A stretch of DNA of 64,000 nucleotides. It comes from JAXMCK01 sp046349395. Lineage in GTDB: Bacteria > Pseudomonadota > Alphaproteobacteria > Geminicoccales > Geminicoccaceae. Below the pieces are notes generated by a model. It saw nothing but the letters and a program-made list of their open reading frames with translations. It was not told the DNA's origin and did no database searches. The position numbers and the translations under genes were made by a program. Location: NCBI GenBank assembly GCA_046349395.1, contig JAXMCK010000003.1, forward strand, positions 620,001 through 684,000, read 5' to 3'. Shown here piece after piece: positions 49,008 to 58,736 of this stretch. Each line of letters begins with the position of its first letter. Within the stretch, counting starts at the first letter, position 1.

Positions 49008-50063
49008 TCAGGCCGGAGCCACGGTGACGGCCAGCGCCTCGTGGTCCGAGATGGCGACACCCGCCTCGTCCACGGCCGCGATCACGGCCGGGTCGCAACA
49101 GCGGAGACCACGGGTGAACAGCCAGTCGATCTTCCCGTAGGGTGGCTTCGGAGTGCCGTCCGGCCGGGTCCGCTGCGTGACGGCCAGCGGCACGTTGCAG
49201 CGGTCCCAGTCGTAGCCCCGCCGCCGCAGCGTCTCGAACATCGGCTCGTGCGCCATCGGTGCCACGAGCCGGTCCGGCTCGACCGCGAGCGCGGCTGCGA
49301 CCACCGCCGGATCATCCTTTTCGGCGAGGTCGAAGGTGCTGGTGTTGAAATCGCCGCCGATCAGCACCGACAGGCCCGGCGCGTGCTCGTCTATGGCGTC
49401 CAGCAGCCGCTCGGTCTGCAACGCCCTGTCCTCGGGATCGCTATGGCTCTCGAAATGGACGGAGACGACGAGGACCTGCCGCCCCGCCACCGTCACTTCG
49501 GCCATCAGCGCCATCCGCCCGCCGACACGCCGCTCCCCGAAGTTCCCGTCGAACCACCGCCCGGAACGTTCCAGCCGCGCCAGCGCCGGCCGGTCCAGCA
49601 CATGTCGCGACAGGATCGCCGCCCCATGCAGACCGGCCGTATTGTCCTGCCCGGCATGCCAAGCGCGTTCGCGCGCGTCGCCGAGGCCCAATTCCACGAA
49701 CTCCACCCCGAACACGTAGCCGGTACCCAGTGCCGCGGCGAGATCGGCCACGGTGTGCCGGTTGCCCGAGCGCGCCATGCCGAGATCGACCTCGCACAGG
49801 AGCACGACGTCGCCTGCCGCCCGTTCGAGCATCGCGGCGGACGGTGCCGCGTATTTCAGCCGCTCCGCGTTCCAGAACACGATACGCGCTGTGTCCAGCC
49901 GGTCTGCCGCTGCAGGTGATGCCATCACTTCCACCGCATGCAGGCTCTCGAACTCATCGAACGCTCGCCGGAAGCTCGTCTCGGTGACCGGCTCGCGTAG
50001 CACCGCCTCCCGCTGCGCCGGGCTCGGCAGGTCGATCCGCTCGACGCACCGCGTCACGAGCAT
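49008..50063 (-). CDS. Endonuclease/exonuclease/phosphatase-fold phosphodiesterase
   Basis: This 351-residue enzyme has the EEP (DNase I-like) fold: VFWNAERLK near the N-terminal strand, VLLCEVDLG (metal Glu), VVSVHFESHSD, LIGGDFNTSTFD (catalytic Asp and Asn), and SDHEALAV (catalytic Asp-His) at the C-terminus. All active-site motifs are present. It lies between two GDPD-family genes and overlaps the upstream one by 10 nt, so it is translated with them. In that context a phospho- or sphingolipid phosphodiesterase, or an inositol-phosphate phosphatase role, is more likely than DNA cleavage. There is no signal peptide. Confidence 0.82.
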   Translation of the reverse strand: MLVTRCVERIDLPSPAQREAVLREPVTETSFRRAFDEFESLHAVEVMASPAAADRLDTARIVFWNAERLKYAAPSAAMLERAAGDVVLLCEVDLGMARSGNRHTVADLAAALGTGYVFGVEFVELGLGDARERAWHAGQDNTAGLHGAAILSRHVLDRPALARLERSGRWFDGNFGERRVGGRMALMAEVTVAGRQVLVVSVHFESHSDPEDRALQTERLLDAIDEHAPGLSVLIGGDFNTSTFDLAEKDDPAVVAAALAVEPDRLVAPMAHEPMFETLRRRGYDWDRCNVPLAVTQRTRPDGTPKPPYGKIDWLFTRGLRCCDPAVIAAVDEAGVAISDHEALAVTVAPA

Positions 50064-50877
50064 GCCGCGATCTCCCTCACCATGGGCGTCAGGGCGTCCG
50101 GATCGTTGGTCGTGATCTGATCGCACCCAGCCCCTATAAGCTTGCTGAGCACCTCTCGGAGACCGGGGCGGTCTGCATCGATCGTCCACACGTCCACCTC
50201 GGCCCCGCCCGCCTTCACGAGCTCGATCATGTTCACGCCTCGGTCGAGCCCGGCCAGCACCAGATCGCCGTGCAGATAGTAGATGTCGGCGTCGGGTGCC
50301 GTCGCACGGGTCAGCTCCGCCAGCGCTCGGAAGCCAGCTGAGTCGCGCGGCGGCGCATGCTCGTGGAAGTCGAGCGGATCGAACCCCCGCCGCAGGCCCG
50401 GTGCCGCTTCGGCAAGGCGGAGGATCGCCTCCCAGGAGCATCCGCCCGCCGTGAACGCCCGCACCTGATCACCGAGCAGGGTGCCGAACCGGTCCAGCAC
50501 CAACGGGTTCAGCTCCTCGTTCGGCACCTTGATGTCGAGCTGGACCAGACCCTGATCCTGCGGCCCGTGCCGCCGCACGGCCCTCACGATCTCGTCGAGG
50601 AAGAGGGGTGCCTCGTCCAACGGCGTTCCGTCCGATGCCACCTGCCGCAGCATCTCGATCTCGCGCCGGCCCGCCGCCGCAACCGGACCCCGCCCCGTCG
50701 TTTCCTCCTCCAGCATCGGCTCGTGCAGGCAGACGAGGTGGCCGTCCGCCGTCGCCAGCAGGTCGACCTCGCAGGCGGCCCCGGCGGCCAGCGCCGCCTC
50801 CAGATTGGCCCGCAGGAACACCGGATCGCTCCGCCGCCGCCGCAGCTGGTGCCACTTGAGGCGCGGTGCGGTCCGAC

Positions 50878-50881
<4 letters not shown>
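50054..50881 (-). CDS. Divergent GDPD-family protein
   Basis: This 275-residue TIM-barrel protein is recognisable as GDPD by ACEVDLLATADGHLVCLHEP (Glu, Asp, His conserved) and the late DVWTIDA and DQITTNDPDAL. The N-terminal active-site block is altered: where active members have GHRG, it reads KWHQLRRR, so the His may be kept but the Arg is displaced, and the PENT Glu becomes ARANL-like. Activity is therefore uncertain; a changed substrate or a binding role is possible. It overlaps the ATPase stop by 4 nt and the EEP gene by 10 nt. Confidence 0.75.
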
Positions 50882-51918
<1,037 letters not shown>

Positions 51919-51921
51919 GGC

Positions 51922-52986
51922 TCAGCCCTTGATCCCGCCGATGGTCATCTGCGTCAGGTATTTCTGCGTAAAGGTGTAGAGCAGCACGCTGGGCAGGACG
52001 TAGAAGACGCCCATGGCGGAGACCATCGCATAGTCTGTGCCCATCACGTCCTCCCGCATCCAGAACAGATAGAGGCTCATCGTCCAGTTCGCCTTGTCGA
52101 ACAGCAAGGTGCGGACGAACACGTATTCTTCCCACCCCCGCAGGAAGGAGAAGATGCCGATGGCGATCATGCCCGTCGTCACCTGCGGCAGGACCACGAG
52201 GTAGAAGGCCTGCCGCCGGGAAGCGCCGTCGGTCATGGCACTCATCTCGATGTCCCACGGCACGGCGTCGAAGAAGCCCTTCATGACGAAGATGGCGAAC
52301 GGCAGCTCAAGGGCCGCGACGACCAGGACGACGCCGGTCAGCGTGTCGAGCAGCCCGACCCGGTACATCAGGAGGAAGATCGGAATGATGAGCGTCATCG
52401 CCGGAAAGGCGTGCAGGACGAGCAGGCTCTTCAGGTAGGTCGCCCGGCCCGGAAAATCGTAGCGGGACAGGTAGTACCCGGCGAGCGTGCTGATCCCCAG
52501 CACCAACACCATCTGCACCAGCGCCAGGGCCAGCGAGTTGCGGAAGGCCACCCAGACGCTGGGGATCGTGGTGCCGACTCCCGAGGCACCCTTCAGCGTA
52601 TCGGCGATCTCCGGGTTCCAGAGGAACCGCCAGTTGTCGAGATGCAGGTAGGGGCCCGTGATCATGACCAGCAGGACGAGCGTCGCCCCGCCCAATGCTG
52701 CCTCCAGCACGCGCAGCCGCCACTTCTCCTCGAAGGCGAGGCGCAGCAGCGACCAGATGAACAAGGCCGGCAGCAGGATCCCCAGCGTGCGCCACAGCAC
52801 CATCGTGCTGGCCCCGGTCCGCCCCGAGAAGGCAACCGTGACCAGCCAGAGATAGGGGACGAGGATGGGCAGCGAGCCCAGGACCAGGACCCCGTAGAGA
52901 AGCCACGTCGTCGCCGACCGTCGACGTCGCGAGGTCGTGGCGAGGCCGGCCCAGTCCGTTCTCGCCGTCGCCACGGCCGCTCTCAC
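51922..52986 (-). CDS. Ugp/CUT1-type ABC permease (UgpE/MalG-like)
   Basis: This 354-residue inner-membrane permease has a longer N-terminus than usual: two predicted helices (about residues 24-45 and 60-76) and a third pair precede the standard six-helix MalG core. The coupling loop with the EAA motif reads DIEMSAMTDGASRRQAFYLVVLPQVTTG. The C-terminus ends KYLTQMTIGGIKG, typical of MalG/UgpE. The GTG start overlaps the previous stop as GTGA. The extra N-terminal membrane region may be a lineage feature. Confidence 0.88.
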   Translation of the reverse strand: MRAAVATARTDWAGLATTSRRRRSATTWLLYGVLVLGSLPILVPYLWLVTVAFSGRTGASTMVLWRTLGILLPALFIWSLLRLAFEEKWRLRVLEAALGGATLVLLVMITGPYLHLDNWRFLWNPEIADTLKGASGVGTTIPSVWVAFRNSLALALVQMVLVLGISTLAGYYLSRYDFPGRATYLKSLLVLHAFPAMTLIIPIFLLMYRVGLLDTLTGVVLVVAALELPFAIFVMKGFFDAVPWDIEMSAMTDGASRRQAFYLVVLPQVTTGMIAIGIFSFLRGWEEYVFVRTLLFDKANWTMSLYLFWMREDVMGTDYAMVSAMGVFYVLPSVLLYTFTQKYLTQMTIGGIKG

Positions 52987-53897
52987 GACACCTCGATCCG
53001 CGGCTTCTGCAGCAGAGCGCGCATATCGAAGAACCGCCACAGCACCAGGGCCAGGGCGATCCCGATCACGACGAGGCCCAGCGCCAGGGCAGCGCCATAG
53101 GCATACTGCCCGTTCTCGAACGCGCGCTTGTAGACGTAGAGGGCGTAGACGGTCGTGTCGTAGAACGGCCCGCCGTCGGTGATCAGCCAGATGTATTCGA
53201 AGCTCACCAGCAGCGAGAGCGCCTGGTAGAGCGTGACGAAGCTCACCTGCCAGCGGATCTGCGGCAGCGTGATGTGCCAGACGATGGCGAGCCCGCCCGC
53301 CCCATCGACGCGGGCGGCGTGGAACAGATGCTCCGGAATGGAGCGGATCGCGCTCGTGAAGATGATCATGCCGAAGGAGGCACCGATGAAGCCGTTGGCC
53401 AGCACCACGAGCAGCATCGGCGCGTTGCTCTTCATGTCGACCGGGGCGAAGCCGAACGCGGTCAACCCCTGGTTCAGGAGCCCATAGTCGGTGGGTGCGA
53501 CCACCCAGCTCCACAGGAGCGCATAGACCACCGACGGGCTCATCCGCGGCAGCAGCCAGACGGAGCGGAAGAAGGCCCCCGTCCGCTCCGGCAAGGACGT
53601 GGTGAGCAGGGCGAGGGCCAGGGCGTAGCCGACATTGAAGATCGCCAGCGTGCAGAGGACGTAGACGAGCGTCGTGCCCATCACGCCGACGAGGCGCCGG
53701 TCGCCGCCCAGCATCCGCGCCACGTTCTCGGTCGTGAACTGGGTGACCTGCAGGTTGCGGCCCATGTCGGTGAAGGCGATGCCGACATTGACGATGACGG
53801 GCAGCAGGAAGAACACGACCAGCATCAGCGTGGCCGGGCCCAGGAACAGGAGCCGGTCGGCGGACCGCCGGCCTCGAGCGCTGCTTGCCATGAACAT
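52983..53897 (-). CDS. Ugp/CUT1-type ABC permease (UgpA/MalF-like)
   Basis: This 304-residue permease has six predicted helices; the first is LLFLGPATLMLVVFFLLPVIV and the EAA loop reads HLFHAARVDGAGGLAIVWHITLPQI. Candidate starts are ATG at 53897 and 53891; the first has GGTGG 8 nt upstream. That ribosome site lies inside the 3' arm of the hairpin at 53904-53941, so its translation may be limited until the hairpin opens. It pairs with the following permease through a GTGA overlap. Confidence 0.9.
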   Translation of the reverse strand: MFMASSARGRRSADRLLFLGPATLMLVVFFLLPVIVNVGIAFTDMGRNLQVTQFTTENVARMLGGDRRLVGVMGTTLVYVLCTLAIFNVGYALALALLTTSLPERTGAFFRSVWLLPRMSPSVVYALLWSWVVAPTDYGLLNQGLTAFGFAPVDMKSNAPMLLVVLANGFIGASFGMIIFTSAIRSIPEHLFHAARVDGAGGLAIVWHITLPQIRWQVSFVTLYQALSLLVSFEYIWLITDGGPFYDTTVYALYVYKRAFENGQYAYGAALALGLVVIGIALALVLWRFFDMRALLQKPRIEVS

Positions 53898-53903
53898 GGA
53901 TCC

Positions 53904-53941
53904 GGCCACCGGGACGGGTCGGTCGAACCGTCCCGGTGGCC
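53904..53941 (-). terminator. Intercistronic hairpin between binding protein and permease, Ugp-like operon
   Basis: A perfect 14-bp stem (GGCCACCGGGACGG with CCGTCCCGGTGGCC) with a 10-nt loop begins 7 bp after the binding-protein stop. Its 3' arm includes the GGTGG that would be the ribosome site of the permease. It is the third instance of such a hairpin in this window. Confidence 0.75.
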
Positions 53942-53948
53942 CGGAGCC

Positions 53949-55328
53949 TCAGCTCAGCGAATCGACGACCTTGAGGTTGTCCTTCAGCTCGTTCGACATC
54001 TCGTCCTCGAGGAAGTTGACGGCCTCGTCGGGCGAGAGACGGCCGGTCTCGACACCCTGCAGCGCCTTGAACAGGATCCCGTTGTAGCGGCCGAAGTCGG
54101 GGCTGTTCGGGATGAAGGTCGTGCGTGCCTGCATCGGTGAGGCCGCCTGCAGGTACCAGGCCGCCTCGTAGTCGGGCATGCTGCGCTGCCCGTTGCTGAT
54201 CGCCATGTGTGCGGTCGTCACCGCGTGCTGCGTGTTGAAGTAGGGCAGGCTGGCATAGGCCACGAGCATCGCCGTCAACTGGGCGTGCTCGGACTTCGGG
54301 TTCACCACGTACACGATCGGGTGCGACAGGTTCTTCGGCTCACCGCCCTTGTCGGCGGCCGGCGCGTGGAACCAGCCGATCTTCTTCATATAGCCCTCCT
54401 TGTCGGTGGGCCAGGTGGCACCCTTGGCATCGCCCAGCTGGAACTCCTTCACCGCCCAGATGCCCTGATGGTAGATGAAGGCCTTCTCGGTCTTGAAGGC
54501 CCCCTGGATCTCGTCCCAGGACATCGCGGTGTTGTTCTCGGGCGTCACACCGTTCTCGGCATTCCAGGCGAACCATTCCAGGGCACGCTTCATCTCGGCC
54601 TTGGGCAGAAGTAGTTGACCCGTCTCCGGATCCTGAAACTTCACCCCGAAGCTCGCGAACGTCATCAGATAGTCCGGCCCGGCGTTGGGCCGGTGAATGA
54701 TGCCGATCTCGGCCGCATCCTTGTCGACGACCTCCTTGGCCAAATTCGAGAGGTCCTGCATCGTGAACTGGCCCGCCTCGACCTGCGCCGGCAGGCTCTC
54801 GATGAACGCCTCGTCCTTGCCGATCTTGCGCAGCATGTCCTTGTTGTAGAAGAACATGCGGATCTCGGAATCCTGCGGGATCGCGTAGATCTTGCCGTCG
54901 TACTTGGTCGCTTCCCACAGGATCGGAATGATGTCGGCGAAGGCCCAGGGATTGGCCTTCACGAACTCTTCCATGTCCATGGCGTAGCCGGCCTTGGCGA
55001 ACTCGCCGACCCACTCGTGCGCCGCGACGTAGACGTCCGGTCCCTGATTGACTGCGAAGGCCTTCAGGATATCGAGCGCGTCGGCGTCGAAACCGGTAGC
55101 GGGACCCTCGAAGACCTGCACCTTCACCGTCTTGTCGCTGCCGGCCGCCTTCAGCGCCGCGTTGAGCGGCTCCGCCGCCGCCACGATGTTGCCGGCCCGC
55201 AACGGACCCGAGCGGTCGGCCCGGGCCCAGAGCTTCACGGTGACTTCCTCGGCCCGCGCCGTCGGCACCACGCCGAGCACGGCGATACCGCCCAGAAGAG
55301 CCATCGTCAGCGTCACGATCTTGCGCAT
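53949..55328 (-). CDS. Periplasmic binding protein of the Ugp-like importer
   Basis: This 459-residue CUT1 solute-binding protein (SBP_bac_1 type) begins at an ATG with a GGGAGG site. The signal peptide ends near TARAEE. The mature part has VTVKLWARADRSG, GPDVYVAAHEWVGEFAKAG, YAIPQDSEIRMFFYNKDML (the family's YaiP block) and NGVTPENN. Ligands of this family include maltodextrins, glycerol-3-phosphate and glycerophosphodiesters. The two GDPD-type genes and the EEP gene in the same operon favour a phosphodiester such as glycerophosphocholine or glycerophosphoinositol. It is the first gene of the operon. Confidence 0.9.
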   Translation of the reverse strand: MRKIVTLTMALLGGIAVLGVVPTARAEEVTVKLWARADRSGPLRAGNIVAAAEPLNAALKAAGSDKTVKVQVFEGPATGFDADALDILKAFAVNQGPDVYVAAHEWVGEFAKAGYAMDMEEFVKANPWAFADIIPILWEATKYDGKIYAIPQDSEIRMFFYNKDMLRKIGKDEAFIESLPAQVEAGQFTMQDLSNLAKEVVDKDAAEIGIIHRPNAGPDYLMTFASFGVKFQDPETGQLLLPKAEMKRALEWFAWNAENGVTPENNTAMSWDEIQGAFKTEKAFIYHQGIWAVKEFQLGDAKGATWPTDKEGYMKKIGWFHAPAADKGGEPKNLSHPIVYVVNPKSEHAQLTAMLVAYASLPYFNTQHAVTTAHMAISNGQRSMPDYEAAWYLQAASPMQARTTFIPNSPDFGRYNGILFKALQGVETGRLSPDEAVNFLEDEMSNELKDNLKVVDSLS

Positions 55329-55490
55329 GTCGCCTCCCGTTTCCTCCGTGGAGCCCTCACCAAGCGACCGTTGCGCCACGCAGTCGCCCGGTCGCCGATG
55401 GTGCCCATGGCAGCTCATGCCAGAATGCGGCCGTGCGGACCATGCTTGTGTTCGGCCCTGACCGCGTCCTAGCCAAAAGTGAGGGACAGC

Positions 55491-55510
55491 CTCGTGACAG
55501 CTGTCATGAG
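55491..55510. promoter_or_regulatory. 20-bp palindrome upstream of the Ugp-like operon
   Basis: The core TGACAGCTGTCA (55495-55506) is a perfect 12-bp palindrome. Extended to 55491-55510 it is a 20-bp inverted repeat with one mismatched pair (CTCG on the left, TGAG on the right). It lies in the gap between the MipA gene end (55579) and the Ugp-like operon start (55328), 163 bp upstream of the latter. A dimeric regulator site is plausible. Confidence 0.45.
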
Positions 55511-55578
55511 ACGGCAGGGGCTGACGCCCGGCAATCGGCCTGCTGCATGCCGCCCGACGCGAGGAGCGGATTGACCGA

Positions 55579-56397
55579 TCAGTTCTCCAGCGTGCCGGGC
55601 AGGGTCACCGTCTGCGAGGATTGGTACAGGGAGTAGGCGGCGCCGATCAGCACCGCGCCGTTGACGTCGCTGCGGAACAGCGGGCTGTCCGCGTTGGTGG
55701 CCCCATAGAGCAGATCGACCCTGGCGCCGGCGAACAGCGAGAACCGGGCCGTCACCGGGAAGCGGTACGAGCCCTGGAGCCGCGACCCGACATAACCCGC
55801 TCGGGCTGAATAAGCCGGCCGGTCCGGCCGCGCGTAACGGTCCTGCACCTCGTAGAAGTAGCTCATATACTCCTCGGTCGCGAAGATCGGCCCGACGGCA
55901 AGGCGGAGGCGGCTGCCGTCCTTCAGGAGATCGCCCTGCCGCCAGGCGATCTCGGGTGCCGCTACGATCCCGCGGTAGCTGACGGAGGAGAGATCGGTCG
56001 AGAACACCGAGCGCAGGTTGAGGTCCACGTCGAGCCGCCGGTTCTGCGCCGGTCGCCACAGGCCGAGCCGCAGGCTCGGCCCGATCTCGCCCATCCAGTC
56101 GAGATCCGGCATCCCGCGGCGCGCATCGTTGTCGTCCGAGGACACCGGCACGGCCCCGCCGAGGCTGACGTCCAGCTCGGCCCGCGGGCCCTGGTAAAAG
56201 AGGCCGCGCACCCCGCGCTCGTCGGCGCGCAGCAACTTCCCGCGATAGACGAAGGTCGGTACCGGGAGGGCGTAGAAATGGTACTGGCTGGAGCCCGGAT
56301 AGTCGGGCAGCACGGCCGCTCCGGCACCGATGCCGAGCTCGAAGAGCGGCTTCTCGACCGGCTGCGCGTGGGCCGGGACAGAAGCCAGCAGGCCCAC
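55579..56397 (-). CDS. MipA/OmpV-family outer-membrane protein
   Basis: This beta-barrel protein has the MipA/OmpV signature: ELGIGAGAAVLPDYPGSSQYHFYALPVPTFVYRG near the N-terminus, and a final strand ending SLYQSSQTVTLPGTLEN. An exported leader is visible (ALILVGLLASVPAHAQ), but no ATG, GTG or TTG lies before its positively charged part. The first usual start, a GTG (56397), would cut the leader short. A CTG that overlaps the methyltransferase stop as CTGA (56406) would give a better leader. It is the last gene of the FAD oxidoreductase-methyltransferase unit, so it may take part in exporting or placing the polyene product. It is sometimes a scaffold for murein synthesis in other bacteria. 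Confidence 0.8.
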   Translation of the reverse strand: MGLLASVPAHAQPVEKPLFELGIGAGAAVLPDYPGSSQYHFYALPVPTFVYRGKLLRADERGVRGLFYQGPRAELDVSLGGAVPVSSDDNDARRGMPDLDWMGEIGPSLRLGLWRPAQNRRLDVDLNLRSVFSTDLSSVSYRGIVAAPEIAWRQGDLLKDGSRLRLAVGPIFATEEYMSYFYEVQDRYARPDRPAYSARAGYVGSRLQGSYRFPVTARFSLFAGARVDLLYGATNADSPLFRSDVNGAVLIGAAYSLYQSSQTVTLPGTLEN

Positions 56398-56402
56398 CAG
56401 GA

Positions 56403-57059
56403 TCAGCGCCGCCGGGCCACGACGAGGACGTTGGGCAACGGCAGCCGCCCCCAGCAGGGCTCGACGGAGAACGCGAAGCCCGCCGCTTCCAGCGCGGCCC
56501 GCAGCCTCGGCACGGGCATCGGCCGGATCGCCGCCCGCCGGTAACGACCAGAGACCCACAATCCCCCCTCCATGAAGAGCCCGACCCGGCTGCGCCAGCC
56601 ACGCTCCGGATCGAGGGCCCTGACGAGCAGCAGCTTGCGCGCGGCCGCCGCCGCACGGTCGAGAAGGCCGGGCTGCGCGCCGGCCGGAAGTTGGTACAGG
56701 GCATCGATCAGCATGACGGTGTCGCCGCCGGGGATCTCGGCCCTGGCGAGATCCGCCCGTGTGAAGCGCGCCGGCAACCCGCCGCTCGCCGCCGAAGCGT
56801 CGGCCAGGGCCGCCTCGTCCCAATCGAGCCCGTGCAGGTTCCGCGCGGCACCGGCTTCGAGCAGCGCCAGCCCGAGCTGGCCGCGGCCGCAGCCGAGATC
56901 GACGATCTCGCCTAGAGGCCCCAGCGCCAGGATCGCCGCCAGCGCCGGATCGTGCCGCAGCTTGCCGGCGACATAGTAGCGGGCGAAGCGGCCACGATCC
57001 CGGTAGCGGGCGGCGACGCGGGCCGCCAGCGCGGCCGCGGCCTCAGGCGTGGGCGGCAA
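56403..57059 (-). CDS. Class I SAM-dependent methyltransferase
   Basis: This 218-residue methyltransferase has the SAM-binding motif I EIVDLGCGRGQLGLAL, motif II (NLHGLDWDEAAL), then FTRADLARAEIPGGDTVMLIDAL (motif III). The start is a TTG that overlaps the FAD-oxidoreductase stop by 17 nt; no ATG is available before the first helix. In aryl-polyene clusters a methyltransferase modifies the aromatic head group, and this is the likely role. It is translated with the oxidoreductase. Confidence 0.8.
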   Translation of the reverse strand: MPPTPEAAAALAARVAARYRDRGRFARYYVAGKLRHDPALAAILALGPLGEIVDLGCGRGQLGLALLEAGAARNLHGLDWDEAALADASAASGGLPARFTRADLARAEIPGGDTVMLIDALYQLPAGAQPGLLDRAAAAARKLLLVRALDPERGWRSRVGLFMEGGLWVSGRYRRAAIRPMPVPRLRAALEAAGFAFSVEPCWGRLPLPNVLVVARRR

Positions 57060-58356
57060 GATGGGGTGGTGTCGCCGGCAGGGCCGTCTCGCGCACCAGC
57101 CTGCCGTCGCGCAGCCGCCAGCCCAGGTGCCGCAGCAGGCTGAACAGGTAGAACGCACCCTTGAAGGCCAGGATCGGCACCTTCGCCGCTTCGTTGGCGT
57201 GCGCGTTGCCGCCGAGGATGCTGATCACGCCGTCCTGCATTTTGAACCGGTTGCTGGGCGACATGAACAGGTCGCGCATCGTTGGATCGTTGATCCGGTA
57301 AATCAGCCAGGAGAACTCGCGCAGCGACCCCCGCACCTTCTCCTCGAAGGCCTGGAACAGCGGGGCCGCCTTCGCCGGATCGGTCAGCCACGCATCGACC
57401 GCCTCGGCCCCGGCGGCGGCACTCTGCATCCCCAGCAGCACGCCGCTGGAAAAGACGGGATCGATGAAGGCGAAGGCATCGCCGACCAGGATGTGGGCGT
57501 CACTCACCATCCGGCTCGCCGCGTAGGAGTAGTTGCCCGTCGCCACGGCCGGCATGACCATGCGCGCACCGGCCGTCCGCCGGGTCAGGCTCGGCGAGCG
57601 CCGGATCGCATCCCGGAGGAAGCCGTCATGGTCGCCCTTCAGGTCCCTGAAGAAGGATAAGGGCCCGACGACGCCGATGCTGGTGATGCCGTTCGTCAGC
57701 GGGATGACCCAGAACCAGCCATGGTCGAACAGGTGGATGGCGATGTGCCCGGTCTCGACCTCGCCGAGCGGTGCCACGCCTTCGAAGTGGGAGAACACGG
57801 CGGCATTGTTGTTGCGCTTGTTGGCAGTCTGGATGCCCTGCTTGCGGGCCAGGAAGGCGTCACGGCCCGAAGCGTCGACGACGAACCGCGCCCGCCACTG
57901 CAGCGGCCCGTCCGGCCCCTCGGCCCTGACGAGCGACGGCGATCCGGGCTCCACCTCGCGGACCCGCACGCCCTCCATCGTCACCGCACCCCGGCGCGCC
58001 GCGTTGCGGAACAGGATCTGGTCGAGTTCCGCCCGCTTCACCTGGAAGCTGTAGTCGTGGCTGGTGTTCAGCGCGTTAGTAAAATCGAACGGGAGGCTCT
58101 TGCCGTGCTCGTCGGAGACGAAGACCGCACCCGGCTTGTGGACGCCGATGGCGCGCACCTCGTCGAGCACGCCCAGCTGCTCGAACAGGCCGAGATTATG
58201 CGGCAGCAGCGACTCGCCGATATGGAAGCGGGGATGGTGGTCCTTCTCGATCTGCACCACATGGCGGCCGCGCTCGGCCAGCACGGCGGCCGCCGTCGAG
58301 CCGGCGGGTCCGCCGCCGATCACCAGCACGTCGCAATCCGAGGGTTGCCCCTGCAT
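57043..58356 (-). CDS. FAD-dependent oxidoreductase (flavin halogenase/geranylgeranyl-reductase-like)
   Basis: This 437-residue flavoprotein has a Rossmann dinucleotide motif (VLVIGGGPAGSTAA), an EKDHHPRFHIGESLLP block typical of the tryptophan-halogenase superfamily, and the late FAD-binding GDAFAFIDPVFSSGVLLGM. The WxWxIP motif of true halogenases is replaced by GWFWVIPLTNG, which keeps the pattern W-x-W-x-I-P in relaxed form (FWVIP), and the catalytic Lys cannot be placed confidently. Such enzymes are common in aryl-polyene clusters, where their role is not well established. The ATG follows GGAGAGG. It is divergent from the lipoprotein gene, 35 bp apart. Confidence 0.85.
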   Translation of the reverse strand: MQGQPSDCDVLVIGGGPAGSTAAAVLAERGRHVVQIEKDHHPRFHIGESLLPHNLGLFEQLGVLDEVRAIGVHKPGAVFVSDEHGKSLPFDFTNALNTSHDYSFQVKRAELDQILFRNAARRGAVTMEGVRVREVEPGSPSLVRAEGPDGPLQWRARFVVDASGRDAFLARKQGIQTANKRNNNAAVFSHFEGVAPLGEVETGHIAIHLFDHGWFWVIPLTNGITSIGVVGPLSFFRDLKGDHDGFLRDAIRRSPSLTRRTAGARMVMPAVATGNYSYAASRMVSDAHILVGDAFAFIDPVFSSGVLLGMQSAAAGAEAVDAWLTDPAKAAPLFQAFEEKVRGSLREFSWLIYRINDPTMRDLFMSPSNRFKMQDGVISILGGNAHANEAAKVPILAFKGAFYLFSLLRHLGWRLRDGRLVRETALPATPPHLAAHA

Positions 58357-58391
58357 ATCCTCTCCAGCCGCGGTCGAGCCGAACGAACCCG

Positions 58392-58736
58392 ATGAGACAA
58401 GACGAACCATCCCGCCTAATCAACCCTCGCAGCCTGGTCGCCGCCCTCCTGCTGCTGGGCGGCTGTGCCGCGGCCGCACCCCGTCCGCCGGCTACGGACG
58501 CCTCGACCGAGCAGGCCTTCGCCGGCCCCGGCGACCGCGCAGCACAGATCCGCCGGGCGGCTCAGGGCCTGGGCTGGGAGATCACCTCCGCCGTGCCGGG
58601 TCTCATCACCCTCTCGACCACCGGCGGCAGCGTCGTCGTGGCCTACACGACCGACGCCTTCGCCCTGCGCACGATCGGCCAGCCGAAGGGTGTGGCGGAC
58701 CTCCAGGACAGCATCCTCGCGCAGTCCGGCGTCTGA
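58392..58736 (+). CDS. Small lipoprotein
   Basis: This 114-residue protein has a lipobox LLLLGGC (Cys about residue 25) after a short basic N-terminus (MRQDEPSRLINPRS). The mature part is small and beta-rich (AQIRRAAQGLGWEITSAVPGLITL) with a central TTGGSVVVAYTTDAF. It lies on the opposite strand between the ketoreductase and the FAD oxidoreductase, splitting the cluster into two minus-strand units. Its stop directly abuts the ketoreductase stop (58734-58739). I recognise no family; other aryl-polyene clusters also carry lipoproteins. Confidence 0.78.
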   Translation: MRQDEPSRLINPRSLVAALLLLGGCAAAAPRPPATDASTEQAFAGPGDRAAQIRRAAQGLGWEITSAVPGLITLSTTGGSVVVAYTTDAFALRTIGQPKGVADLQDSILAQSGV

